Positions 23,805-35,614 of a DNA stretch of 64,000 nucleotides are shown here, piece by piece (position 1 is the stretch's first letter; each line of letters begins with the position of its first letter). Below the pieces are notes generated by a model, which saw only the letters and a list, made by a program, of their open reading frames with translations, ran no database searches and was not told the DNA's origin. Source of the DNA: Dysidea avara (Eukaryota > Porifera > Demospongiae > Dictyoceratida > Dysideidae); the NCBI RefSeq assembly GCF_963678975.1, contig NC_089275.1:35565819-35629818 (forward strand), in the 5' to 3' direction. The position numbers were made by a program, and so were the translations under genes.

Positions 23805-26414
23805 ATGGCTCGTCAATTTATGCAGAACTATACCCTACTTGGATATGTGACCGAAATGTACCCCGATGAAGGTTGCTTTAAGATACGTGTGCGCAGCGGG
23901 GACGATTTCTACTGCTACCCGAATAGCGAAGTGTGGTACCGACCGCTTCCCAACCTTTTCGGCAGTTATGACCGATACGGCTCAGTTGAAAATGACGACG
24001 GTTCTATTTCTGCAAAAATAAGAAAATACCTTACAGTGGGAGCTCGTGTACTAATTGAAGGAATATACCACCGAAATGGAATGTCTGGAAGAGTAGATAT
24101 CCGCACGGTTTACCTTCTGTACAGCCAAGATGGAATGAAAATCAGCGACTCCAAAGGTCCATACATGTTTGAGGAACCGCTATGGTGGGTGAACATGATA
24201 ACAGCTCAAGGCAATACGTGGTTCAACAATTTTTTCTCCGACGGGGTGATCGATTTTACTAAATACAGAACGGACCTGAACGAACTTTACCAGCCGAAAG
24301 GACCAAATCAAGAATGTGCTGTGATGTCTCGTCTCCTTTACGGGTTTGCTGTTACTTATCAGCTTACGGGCAAGCAGAAGTACCTCGATGCACTTCGTGC
24401 AGGAGTGGAATATCAGCGAAACACCTTTAGAATTGTAATGCCCGACGGAAAATGCGTTCTTTGGGCAGCTTACTGCGACGGTACAAACGTTCACTTACCT
24501 TCCAAAGATGGCGACGATGCAGGCACGATTCCTCTTTACGAGCAGATCTATTCCCTTGCAGGCATTACTATGTATTACCGCATTACTGGGGATGTGGATG
24601 CGTTGAAGGACATAATGGACACCATTGATGCTTTTGATAAGTATTTCTTAGACAAAGGAAAAGATGGCGGTTATTTTTCTCATCTAGACCCAGATACTCT
24701 ATCACCTAATTCTGAAGCTTTGGGCATCAATCAATCTAAGAAAAATTGGAATTCGGTTGGAGACCATGTCCCTGCATATCTGATAAACCTCATCTGTTCC
24801 TTGTCTGGAAGAGATGAATATGTGGAGGAATCCACCAGGCTTCACAAAATGCTTCTCGATATCACTGACGACATTTGCACACACTTCCCAGCAAATGATG
24901 GAAGTCCACTTGTCTATGAGAGATTTCTTCGTGACTGGACACCTGACCTCACTTATAGCTGGCAACAAGACCGTGGCATTATTGGACACAACCTTAAGAT
25001 TGCTTGGAACCTCACCCGTGTTGCCTTTTACTTAGATACAAAAGGTAATGATAAGCTGTATCCTAAAGACACTGACACTAAGAGAAAGAAGGTTCGTGAT
25101 AAATGTTATGCTTTAGCTAAAGAGCTGGCTGATGCCATGGATGAGCTTGGTGGTGTTGATAAGTTCCGTGGTGGCTGCTATGATGCAGTTGAGCGACATC
25201 CCAAAAATGGATACAATCTTATGTTCACTTGGTTCAATACTAAAGATTTCTGGCAACAAGAGCAAGGTATCTTAGCTTATCTCATCCAGATGAGGACCGC
25301 TAAAAATTTTGAGCAACAGAAGGAATTGAGGGAACTGGCTGCTTCGATGTCTGCCTTTTACTGTGCTTATTTTGTTGACTTGGATCGTGGAGGCATCTAT
25401 TTCCGCACCAATGATATTGGTACTCCTGTTATGACTGGGATGTATGCTGACAAAGGAGGCCATGCTAAATCAGGATACCACATTTTTGAATTGTGCTACC
25501 TTGCTCACCTTTACACCCTTCTTTACAACAACCCTGACACTCCAATAACACTTTACTTTTCACCAGAAGTTCCACCAGGTGGAAAGCTGAGTATCTCAGT
25601 AAGCCCAGATTTCTTTGCAGATGATTCAGTTGATTTCCAGAAATCCAAGGCAATAATTACAGGGAGGGGTCTTGAAAAGCCAATAGTTGAGCCACTAACT
25701 GATTTCAGCCTTAAGGTTACCTTACCAAAACACATGGAGGGTAATCATGTCAACATCCAGGTCACCTTGGCCATTGTCAATCATCTTTTGCCTTCTCCAC
25801 CTGCACCAAGTATCCCTAAGCGCAACCCACAAAAATTTGCTGTTATTGTTGAATCACATTTTGATGAAACAGAGATACGTTCATTGGAGAAAAGGCTTCC
25901 TCTTGAAGGGTACAAGATGGAGTTGGTCTCTTACTTGTGGGATCAAACATTTCTAGAGTTTCAGGGTAATGAGCATTATGATCCAATCCGTGTTTACACT
26001 GACATTGGCACTGTCATGAAAAACCTTGATGATTATGCTTGCTTTTTCTTTGTTGGTGGATACTGCATGGACCGTCTACGATACCAACCTAACCCCAAAC
26101 AAGGTGATCCAAACAACAGCCCTGTTGTCCAGCTTGTGCGTAAACTTGCTGAAAAGCAGAAAACTACTGCAACTATATGTCATAGCTTGTGGGCTTTTGT
26201 CTGTGCTCCAGAAGTCATAAAAGGCAAGAAAGTTACATGTGCATCTAACATCATAGATGATGTGATCAATGCTGGTGGGATAATACAGTACAAAGAAGGT
26301 GGAGTTGGTCTTGTGAATACGTATGTTGATGGATGGCTGCTCACTGGTCAACACCCTGATGTGATGGATGAATTCCTTGATGTCATTTTTGCCTACCTTG
26401 AAAGCAATGCTTAA
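23805..26414 (+). CDS. OB-like / AGE-family epimerase / DJ-1-PfpI fusion protein, 869 aa
   Basis: A single uninterrupted frame. Residues about 10-105 look like an OB-type beta barrel (LLGYVTEMYPDEGCFKIRV, then VGARVLIEGIY). About 120-600 resemble the (alpha/alpha)6 barrel of the N-acylglucosamine 2-epimerase/cellobiose epimerase family: GHNLKIAWNL holds His395, FWQQEQGILAYL matches the WQQ/E region, and KSGYH holds His559; these would be the family's two catalytic histidines. About 600-670 is a beta-rich linker. About 675-868 is a DJ-1/PfpI domain with FFVGGYCMD and the nucleophile elbow ATICHSLWAF, Cys792 followed by His. Family members isomerise sugars, while DJ-1/PfpI proteins act as glyoxalases, deglycases or peptidases; a joint role in sugar or carbonyl handling is inference. 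The start at 23805 follows a TATA box and has G at -3 and +4. No signal peptide, so cytosolic. Intronless, unlike the neighbour at 34.6-60.1 kb. Confidence 0.85.
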   Translation: MARQFMQNYTLLGYVTEMYPDEGCFKIRVRSGDDFYCYPNSEVWYRPLPNLFGSYDRYGSVENDDGSISAKIRKYLTVGARVLIEGIYHRNGMSGRVDIRTVYLLYSQDGMKISDSKGPYMFEEPLWWVNMITAQGNTWFNNFFSDGVIDFTKYRTDLNELYQPKGPNQECAVMSRLLYGFAVTYQLTGKQKYLDALRAGVEYQRNTFRIVMPDGKCVLWAAYCDGTNVHLPSKDGDDAGTIPLYEQIYSLAGITMYYRITGDVDALKDIMDTIDAFDKYFLDKGKDGGYFSHLDPDTLSPNSEALGINQSKKNWNSVGDHVPAYLINLICSLSGRDEYVEESTRLHKMLLDITDDICTHFPANDGSPLVYERFLRDWTPDLTYSWQQDRGIIGHNLKIAWNLTRVAFYLDTKGNDKLYPKDTDTKRKKVRDKCYALAKELADAMDELGGVDKFRGGCYDAVERHPKNGYNLMFTWFNTKDFWQQEQGILAYLIQMRTAKNFEQQKELRELAASMSAFYCAYFVDLDRGGIYFRTNDIGTPVMTGMYADKGGHAKSGYHIFELCYLAHLYTLLYNNPDTPITLYFSPEVPPGGKLSISVSPDFFADDSVDFQKSKAIITGRGLEKPIVEPLTDFSLKVTLPKHMEGNHVNIQVTLAIVNHLLPSPPAPSIPKRNPQKFAVIVESHFDETEIRSLEKRLPLEGYKMELVSYLWDQTFLEFQGNEHYDPIRVYTDIGTVMKNLDDYACFFFVGGYCMDRLRYQPNPKQGDPNNSPVVQLVRKLAEKQKTTATICHSLWAFVCAPEVIKGKKVTCASNIIDDVINAGGIIQYKEGGVGLVNTYVDGWLLTGQHPDVMDEFLDVIFAYLESNA

Positions 26415-26882
26415 ATTTATCCACTGTTTCTTGGACTATTGAACTAAAACACTGTTGGTAAAGTGTAATATAGTGTTAGAAACATATTACTAGTTTTTAG
26501 GCCTATTGATGTATAGACTTAGCATTTGGTTTAGACATTTGATGTAGCATTATTTTATTTGTAATTGAACTTGACAATACACATGTACAGTTACAAATTT
26601 ATTGTGTTCAAAAATTTCATGGTAGACAACATAATAAGTAATGACATATGTCACATGACGCATTAGTAAAATGAATTTACATTATCATTCAGTAATGGAA
26701 CATTAACTGCACTGGCACCTTTTATTACAATATCAAGCTTTCAAGCATGGGTGTAGTCTATAATATGTCTGGGTCATGCATAGCAATGACATGTTAAGAC
26801 ATGCTCTGTCATTGAGCTACACACTAAAAGTTATTTTATTATATGAGCGTGTGTTATTGTGAACTACTGTAGGTGTTGCTAG
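26415..26882. other. 3' flank of the epimerase/DJ-1 gene
   Basis: AT-rich sequence expected to contain the 3' UTR. No canonical AATAAA occurs before 26887, where ACAATAAAATTC lies at the edge of a foldback element. No other gene. Confidence 0.4.
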
Positions 26883-27119
26883 CACTACAATAAAATTCAT
26901 ATTTGTGCATGTGATGAGCTCTAAATGTGATATGCATAAAATGTACTTAGGTGGGGTATATGATGTGTAGGAGATGATAGTCCACAATTGCTATTTATTG
27001 AGGCAAATGTGAACTATCATCTCCCACACATCACATACACCACAGGAGTGCACACCATGTACATGTACAACACATTTAGAGCATATCACATACACACAAA
27101 TACACATTTTATTGTAGTG
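26883..27119. repeat. Foldback element, 237 bp
   Basis: Almost the whole element is an inverted repeat. Ends are CACTACAATAAAAT and its complement ATTTTATTGTAGTG. Inner arms share GTAGGAGATGATAGT and ACTATCATCTCC. The loop is about 20 bases. No coding capacity. Confidence 0.8.
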
Positions 27120-30100
27120 TAGAGTATGTATATTCACACTATAAACATTTTTGATAATCTGTTGTCCTTGTTACGCATTGCGCTTGAACTGTAGCTACAT
27201 GTATGTTGAACAAGAACTAAAACCACAATACAAGTACTTGTATCATGTAACCATAATACACCACTTTGGTTGGTAATTCTACCATGATAGGCAAGGAGGT
27301 GTGAATTCCAAGGGTGCTATATACAACATAAATAAAACTGCCATTGAATTCTAGATGAGCAGCCCACTGCCTTTATACTGCAGGTTGTTTCAGTTTTACA
27401 TTAGGTGTTATAGAATTGTGGGAGCATCATACATACACTGTATGCATGGTTATAGTTTGTGATATTTCAACATTCATCCTTGGCTCTACCTATGTAGGAC
27501 ATGTATTAACAATTATATCATAATGGATCACTTTGTTGGTACCTAAGTGGTTTGGTCACCATTATAATTACATCCATTATTTATTGAACTCAAGGATTTT
27601 GTGGTATTTGATCATTGCCTGTGATGCATTTTCAAGCTGTGTATGCCCCATCCTTTGTTTCCCCTAGTCAACAAATAAAAATCAGGCATGTTAAGCAATA
27701 AGATGTTATGTGCACATATGTACTACAGATGTAGTATAAGCAGATTTATCAATTATGTGAAATGGACAAAGTACAATGTGATTATAGCTCATACTTGTCA
27801 TAAAGTGCAGTAAACCAAGCTATCATCTCCTCCTACATATCACTTAAGAAACAAGACCTTAATAATAATTGAATTTGTGGTGCAAGTTTATATAAACAAC
27901 TTATTGTAATATCATGTACAGTACATTATACTGTGCACTGACTGTACACATATGTAGCCACCATTATAGTAAAATTGTGACTGAAGTTGGGCTCTTACAA
28001 ACTTCAAGTTCACAAATCAAATAAGTAAATAACTCCTTATACGCTATTAACAGACATCACAGCTACAGTATGTGTGTTGCAGCTCTAATACTGTACATAC
28101 AGTACTATTATAAATATTTGCTTCCACATTATTTTAGCTACGTACGTAACTAGAGAGAAAATTTGTGTTATAGGCTAGTGACTGTGTTGTCATTGCTTGC
28201 TAACAGTTTTAGCAATGCATTTCAAGATATAAAGCCACTAGTATCTTCTGTATGTTTACCTTACACTATGAGTCTATGACCACTCTCCAATATTAATTTT
28301 GTGTAAGCATTTTGAGCCTTGCCTATAACTGCTTACAGGTTATGTGTACTTACAGAACAGCTGATTTAAATGTAATCATTGTGTAGATATTATAGATAGA
28401 AACCATGTTAAGTGAAGAGATATTTGCATATAGCATGTCATTAACAGGATGTTATTTGGTCAAGTAAAGGAAGCACCTTCATCAGTATTGATGTCTTTGT
28501 TGAAAGTAGTGACTGCCCTTGTTTACTTTGAAGAATGGTTTTGTTTTGTGAGATATTTTAGCCAATAGGTAGATAGATAGGTTTTTATGGGCTAATTTAG
28601 CTAATGCTTTTGCCACCCACATATGAAGTCCAGCCAAATAACATTGACATTTTGGTCCTGTCAGTTAAAATCTGTTTACTACTAACCAACTCCTCCACAA
28701 TATTTATGCCTCATTGCCCAAGCAGAAATGTGTGCATCTGCTTTGTGAAATTTTATCCTATAAATAAAGATGTCTTTGATAAGGTGTTATTTGTTCATGT
28801 ACCAAACATGTGAAATATAAATAATGGACAGATTGGGTACCAAACAGAAGGTTAAATCTTACTAGTAAATACAGCTGTATATGGAGCCATAATCTTAGTG
28901 CAAAGATACACAATAGTACATACCAGACCTGCGGTAGCTAACTTGATCCCTACATACAGTTGTTTGTTCAAATATATAAGCAACCACACAGTCAAGGGGT
29001 CTGGAATTCGGTGATCTTAATAATCTGTAATTTGACCTTCTATCACCTTCACCTGGTGGGAAATGTGCTACCATAGTTTGATGAGACATTATGGCACATA
29101 AGGTGATCTTAACAAGCTGTTATTTGGAATTCTGTTAACAAAATGCTCAATCATTTAAATTTTTAATGCTCAGATCAATTACAGAATGAAATCAGATGCA
29201 TTAAGTAAGTGAGACATATATATGGGTCTCCCATTACGTATGTGCGTTTAAAATTCCCTGCATTGTGTGCATGTGTGCATCATGTTATGTGCATACATCA
29301 ATGTCATATTAAGTACAGTGGATTAATGTGATAAGTAAAATATGCACCTTCTTGAGTTATTATTACATCAGATTTGTTATATGTATTTAGTGAGGCAAAC
29401 CAAAACTATATCTTCCTTTATAATATCACCACAAATTTAAAGTATCTGTATAACACAGTGTACATTACACCTAGCTATAGCTAGTCTATACAACATAACA
29501 CATGATGTTTTAGAATTTGATGTAAAGTGATATCACGTTTACTTGAAAAGAACAGGAAGCTAAACTGTTATTGATTAACACATTTTGATGAAGATAAGAT
29601 ACAGGAGAATTTACAAAGTGGTTATTAAGCATTGTAATGACTGAACATCTGTATATACAATCTACACAGTTTATATATCATCAATATTTAAGAACCTATA
29701 CAATAGCACTCTGTGAATACTGTATTAATCAGACTTGTAGCAAATGTGGTATGTTAATGTTGTTTGTTTAAAGGAAAACTGCTTCAATATAAAAATACTG
29801 CTTCTCGACAGTGCTCTCACCATACATAAACACAATAATTAATCAGACTACATCTACATACACACATACAGTTAGTACAGTGACTGATACTAATGCACCT
29901 TTATAATTATAGGCTCTTGATCTGCACCAAAATTCAAGGTAATAAGTGACCAGATGTATAATATGTGTGTGAGTGTGAGTGTGCACTATCCTCAGATTAA
30001 AATTTCAACAAGTTGTCAATGAATACAGCTATTACATGTACACATCAACTATAAAACTTGTCCACATAGTACATACTGTGACATATTACTTTAAGGGAAA

Positions 30101-30188
30101 CATATAGCTAAATGGCAGCATTATCAATGACCATTAGGAAGATTCTCCAGTGCCTTTAGTAGTAGCTCAGCATTGGTTTCTACTTTCC
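27120..30188. other. Three kilobases without a gene
   Basis: No exon or clear element on either strand. Short frames at 28604-28813 and 28895-29089 lack domains and splice context. Confidence 0.35.
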
Positions 30189-30430
30189 ACAGCACATAAT
30201 GTGGCCAGATTTGACAAAACCAGGATTCCACACACATCCAATTCTTTGACCTTAATTACTTGTAACTTGACAACTCAGTATGCTATTGACCAAATATTTT
30301 CACACAATGCTGTCATTGCATTATACAATAACAGATCCAAATGTGATACTGATAGCACACTCCTACATTGAGTTATGATCCTTTACAATGTGTGTGTGGA
30401 AGCCTGGTTTTGTCAAATCTGGTCACATAT
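30189..30430. mobile_element. MITE with GTGACCAGATTTGAC-type ends
   Basis: Left end GTGGCCAGATTTGACAAAAC and right end complement GTGACCAGATTTGACAAAAC are inverted repeats of about 35 bases that continue through CCAGG. It belongs to the same loose family as 38862-39011, 45249-45490 and 58648-58904, all with GTGACC termini. Confidence 0.7.
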
Positions 30431-31404
30431 AGATGCTTTTGTATTCAGTACTTTTACACTAGAATTATAATAGAGATCAAATGCCTTTGGGATGGTAGCA
30501 GCAAAAACTCTGCAATTTTAACCATGGTTTGCATGCTATTGCTTGATTTGATTTGATTTATTATTATCCTCTTGGTAATCAGCATGAGCCGTTCTTCATT
30601 ACCAGAGCTAAAACACATACAGTACAGCACAAACAGATACAAGAACAAAACTATACACACATACACTAATTACTAATACACATCATTACTTAAATACATA
30701 GATTTAACACAATTGCAAGCATTGTGCATTTATAGTAAGTGAGGTACTATAATACAGTTCCTTGTATTGCTCTTACGTATATTGCTTTACCTAGGGATGT
30801 GGCAATTAATAATAGGTTTTTACAGATATCAGACATGATGCTGGCGTACTGCAGTAATTTCAATGCTTTAGAAGTAAGAGAATTCAAAAAAGTTGACATG
30901 CACTAATCTGTCAGGAATTCTAATAAATACTAATTATGCTACTCTAATAAAGCATCCAGGTAGCACATTTAATGAAATACTCTAGTAAAACAACCAACTA
31001 AAAGAGTATAAGACTATTATCTAAACTTATTTATATTGAAGTAATTTCAAGGCTTTAGAAGTAAGAAATGATTGATACACTAATCTATCAGGAAAACATT
31101 TAATGAAATATTCTAATGCTGTAATTCACTTTTTCATTATAAAGTAATATTCATATACAAATATTATAATTATGAACATTTCTTACACGAAAATTTCTGC
31201 ATAATATTGAAATACTCTAATATAGCAGTCATTCAAGTAAATCGTATGAATATTTCTACATGAAAATTTTATCATGATTTTTTGCACAAAAATAAAGTGA
31301 ATTACTGTACAACAAGAAGCTAAAAGAGTAGTAGACTATTAAATGTCAATGTAAATGGTAAAGTAGTGAACTGACATTGTTGACAAAAAATTAGGCTGTT
31401 GCTA
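30431..31404. other. Repeat fragments
   Basis: Around 30541 three copies of TTGAT lead into a stretch with CAGCATGAGCCGTTCTTC, which looks like the 3' end of a LINE on the minus strand. Blocks at about 30850-30925 and 31033-31105 are direct copies around TTAGAAGTAAGA. A small element with ends GTAATTCACTTT and AAAGTGAATTAC spans about 31121-31306. Confidence 0.45.
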
Positions 31405-32290
31405 GTGTTCTGGCAGTCACGTGAATAAAAATAAAACTTAGACAAAAAAGGGTCCTCAAACGGAAAAAAAAGAAGAAAAACACAAAATTATGACAGAGCG
31501 AGAATTGAACCCGGGACCTCAATTGCTTGAGTTCAGAGTCTTAGCCATTGTGCTATGTAGCTCCAGCTACCCAACCCCCTTAGTTTCTATGTTATATGTC
31601 TCTGAGTGGATATAGAAGGTGAAGAAGAAACCAAAACTGAACCCGACCCTAACCCTAACGCTAATACTACTTTTCACTAGGCACCGGCCTATTATTCCCA
31701 AAATATTACCTATTATGCTTTTGAGCATTGCTCAAAATTTAAGCCTATTATGCTCAAAATTATGCTTTCAAAATCAAGATTATGCTCTAGAACTGACTGT
31801 TTTATTAGAGTATATCAGCTTTTCCTGACTGCTGTATTAGAGTAAGTGACTGCTCTATTAGAATATCTCGATCTTATATCTGCAAAGTGTGAATAACCAA
31901 CAAAGAAACGGTTTAATAAGTTATAATACGTGTTTTTAAATATGAAATGCACTAATAATACTATTGGCAGTGAATATTTGCTTTTTTTCAGGCGCGCGTA
32001 TTGCGCATTTTAATTAAATTTTCAAACATCTTTCCCTATTATGCTTTAAATTATGCTGGCATAATCGACCGGTGCCTACTTTTCGCATCCCCCAAAGTTG
32101 AATGCTTGGGACAACCTACTAGATGCATGCCCTAAAGCCGAATACTTGGGGCAACCTACTAACCTACTAGACGCATGCCCTAAAGTTGAATACTTGGGGC
32201 ATAACATACAACTAGTGTGCTTGATAGTGAGAAATCTAGTGGACTGCTGGAACAATAAGTCCTGACAAAATATTTCCGGCTTCCGGAGCA
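31405..32290 (-). mobile_element. tRNA-derived SINE, copy D, with downstream modules
   Basis: Starts CTGGCAGTCACGTGAATAAA. The minus strand carries the tRNA-like head with A box TAGCACAATGGCTAAGAC and B box GGTTCAATTC (31500-31560). Further on come GAAGAAGAAACC, a short CCCTAACCCTAA tract (31648-31661), three CTATTAGAGTAT motifs (31798-31868), and three tandem copies of the 40-bp unit of copy C (about 32085-32200). The stretch between about 31680 and 32070 looks like a separate insertion. Confidence 0.65.
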
Positions 32291-33390
32291 ATAGCAACTT
32301 TGAAAAAATTAATTGTGGCATAATATCAGGGATAATGGGTATTTCTTGTGAGCATAACAGGCGATTTTATGAGCACTGTATAATACAGTATAATTTTATC
32401 ACTATCAACTTACTAGCGTTCTCCCTAGATGTATCATAAATTATTTAGAACTTCATTTATACTTTGTCAATCATGAACTACATATCGTACAATAAGCAAG
32501 CACTTAGCTGTATGAGTGCCAACTATAGTACATTATACATATGTACACAAATTTAGCATACCTCTTCACATAGTAGTATCTTAGCTAACAGGTATTTGTA
32601 CAGTATACATATCATGTATATATAAAATGTTGTAGAGACATCAGAAGTCTCAATCTGACAATCTCCTACTTACTTTCCTCAGTTTCTTTATTGCAATCTC
32701 AAAGTATTAATAGGGAAATGTTCAGTAGTTTGGTATGACTAATTAAACTGCTATTTTTTCAGGTTCAAATGGCATCACAGTAGGCTTGTAGTACTGCATA
32801 AGAAGTGAATTGCAAAATTTGTTGAATTACAGAGTACATACACATACTTTAAATATTATAACTCTTCGACTTAATTTCCACTTTTTTTTCTTGTATTTCA
32901 TGCTGCATGACACAGTAAGAAAGCAACTAATATAAGTGCTTATATGTAAGCAAGCAGTTCCTTTTTGTATATAATTATACCACTAGACCTAGGACTGAAT
33001 CAAGTACTGCATGCTCAAAATTTTGCTCACAATGTTTACAGAAATTTCTGTAAATTTTCACCTGTTATTGCTAACAACATTTCTTACAAAATAATTTGGA
33101 ACATTTTAATCAGTGAATGCTCTATTAGAGTATTTCATTATAAATATATAACAGTTCTACTTGATCTAAGAAGATATGTACAATTCATTTGAGTGCTCTG
33201 TTGTAGTAGTTTGATTGCTCTATTTAGGAGTATCAATCTTATTTTCAAGGAATTCAGCTCTGTAGTTTAAAATACCCCCTAATATGCTAGCATTATGTTA
33301 GCATATCAATCTAGCTTCTGTTATGCTTTTATTATGCTGGCATATTAATTTGATGCAAGCCTATGTAGCTATATACCACATCACACACTA
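32291..33390. other. Non-coding stretch
   Basis: No gene. Two diverged copies of the CTCTATTAGAGTAT motif at about 33117 and 33208. Confidence 0.35.
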
Positions 33391-33729
33391 ACACTGTGAA
33401 AAAAGAGGGATATAAGATGGTATTTCCAGTGGCTTATTGAATACAAAAAAGCTTGATATAACCTGTAGTATACTAACAATCACATGTAAGGCTTTAGTTA
33501 ATGTGTTAAACATACCGAAACCATATATGTGATGGTATAGTGTGGGCATTATATTTGATATAAGCTATTTTAGGTAATGTGGTAAATAAACTGAAACCAT
33601 ATATGTAATAGTATAGTATGCATTATACTAAAGTATAACATGAGTATAATACAGGGTTTATATTAAGGCTTATTTGTATTCAATAAACCACTGGAAATAC
33701 CATCTTATATCCCACCTTTTTCACAGTGT
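33391..33729. mobile_element. MITE with ACACTGTGAAAAA termini
   Basis: Inverted termini of about 60 bases share GATATAAGATGGTATTTCCA, running inward from 33391 and 33729. The interior contains a direct repeat of about 75 bases around GAAACCATATATGT (copies near 33515 and 33590). No coding capacity. Confidence 0.8.
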
Positions 33730-34645
33730 AAAAGTGCTATGCAGTCAACTATTGTTAACTGGGTGTGTGTATTAAACAACAGCACAGCATTATATGGATT
33801 ATTGTATGCCTGTAACTCTTCATAGGAAGACAGAAGCCGTGCACCATGGCTAGGTCATGAATCATAGTAATGGTGTATCACCAGCCTATTTAGTCTAGCG
33901 TGTATGGCTACTGCAGTACTTTGTATAACATATATACAAAATATCAATTATGCACATAATACTCATAAAGCATAACTATGATGTGTGAGCAGCACAAAAC
34001 AAACAGATCATGTGGAATGTGCTTTCTGACAGCTGAAAACATGTCAATTAAACAATGTATCTTTTGTGTTGTCTTTGTGATGAATAACATTCAAATCAGT
34101 GGCCATGGCATGCACATTATGCACCGTATTTAAAATTCTTGCAAAAATATATTACAGTACTAGCACAGAGAGAATCATTATGACAGTCTTGCATAACATT
34201 CATATACTTCTTTTAATTGTTTGACCACAAAGTAATGAAGTTTGACTGGCAGATGGTCACGTGTGTATTTACAAAATACATTCCACTCTTTGAATATAAC
34301 AACACATGATGTGCCAATAACAGTTATACATGTATGCAGAAGCATTTTTACCAGCAATTGCAAGCTTGTATTTTACTGTACTACCATCAACATGTAAAAT
34401 CCTGTTTTTCCACTTTTGGCCGTGAAGTTTTGATGTTGTTGACAAATCAAAGTGGAACAAATCAATTATTTATACTCAGAGTAAATAATCATAAACTATT
34501 GCATAATTATAAACAGCAGGTGCATGAATAAGTTACAATACTAATATTGTATGCAGCATGTGCAAGAACAGTTAAGTTAGGCTATGTATGCATGCAGCTT
34601 TGAAACTAGCTTTGTAAATATAGTATCTGTGGTCACATATTCCTA
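33730..34645. other. 3' flank of the CARD/pseudokinase/Kelch gene
   Basis: Downstream side of the minus-strand gene; its 3' UTR must lie here. I found no canonical AATAAA on the minus strand close to the stop codon and no other gene. Confidence 0.4.
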
Positions 34646-35614
34646 TTAATGTTTGTTGGAAACATAGTAAAGCTCTGTAGTTTTCAGGCTGGTGGAATTT
34701 GTCTCGTTTAAATTTCTGGTCTCTGTGCAGCCACCCACAACCAATATGGCACAATTTCCAGGCAAGTTAGCAACAGTGCAATGCGCCCTTGGGCTGGAGA
34801 GGGATGCTACTTCATTCCATGAATCAGTCTTTGGATCGAATGCAATCACAGTAGAAACTGCAGTGTTACTGCGGTCATCTCCACCCAGCAGTACAGGGGG
34901 ATCAGAGTTAGGAACTACAGCTGCCTTGTAGCATACAGCATCATTACGTACAGAACTCCAAGAGGCAGCTACTTTAGGCTTCATAGTGACATCAGACACT
35001 GGAACTGTAAACACTTTATTATAGCAGAGATTTCCATCATCATATCCAACTATCCACACCAGGTCACGTGAGATTGTAGCAGTAATATCATATAGCTTTA
35101 GATTTAGTGGCAAACGAGTTGCTACTGAAATCCACTGCTTACTAGGTATGTTCATTACTTCAATAGTGTTAGTGAGTGGCTTTGGCTCCTTCAGCTTACC
35201 ACCTAATGCTATAACGTAGTGATCAGTAGCTACCACTGCTGGCCTGTATCGTGGGTGTTTCATGTCAGGATATATTGACATCCATTGGCTTCTACTTTCA
35301 TCATAAGTGTCTACCCGGGCAACTGGGACTTTATTTTGTGGTTTTCGTCCTCCAATTAAAGACAGTTTTCCCTCCACAATTACTGGCACGCAATAATGGT
35401 ATCCTGAAGGTGGAAGCTTGTCCCATTCATTTTTTTCCACATCAAATGTGTATGTGTGCTCAATGGGATCTCCAGTACGAGAATTACCACCTGTAACATA
35501 GATGATTGTTCCAATGGTAACAGCATAGGCCCAGTTCATTGGCACTGGCAAATTTTGACATGGAACATAGTCAAGCTGATGCTTCCTACTTGCCAATGCT
35601 GGTAGTATTGGTTG
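34646..35614 (-). CDS. Last exon: Kelch propeller and stop
   Basis: 969 bases after a TTCAACAG acceptor; stop TAA at 34648-34646. Five to six Kelch repeats are visible, each with a hydrophobic-GG turn and a spaced aromatic pair: VTGGN...YTFDVEKNEWDKL, LIGGRK...DTYDESRSQW, ALGGK...MNIPSKQW, VGYDD (degenerate), LLGGDD...IAFDPKTDSWNEV, VVGGC. This predicts a beta-propeller that binds a partner protein. An ATG at codon 8 of the exon could suggest a separate Kelch gene, but the in-phase acceptor and its position after the kinase favour one protein. Confidence 0.85.
   Translation of the reverse strand, partial: QPILPALASRKHQLDYVPCQNLPVPMNWAYAVTIGTIIYVTGGNSRTGDPIEHTYTFDVEKNEWDKLPPSGYHYCVPVIVEGKLSLIGGRKPQNKVPVARVDTYDESRSQWMSIYPDMKHPRYRPAVVATDHYVIALGGKLKEPKPLTNTIEVMNIPSKQWISVATRLPLNLKLYDITATISRDLVWIVGYDDGNLCYNKVFTVPVSDVTMKPKVAASWSSVRNDAVCYKAAVVPNSDPPVLLGGDDRSNTAVSTVIAFDPKTDSWNEVASLSSPRAHCTVANLPGNCAILVVGGCTETRNLNETNSTSLKTTELYYVSNKH

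Noticed and set aside
31648..31661. Interstitial telomere
   Set aside because: Only two CCCTAA units, inside a SINE copy.
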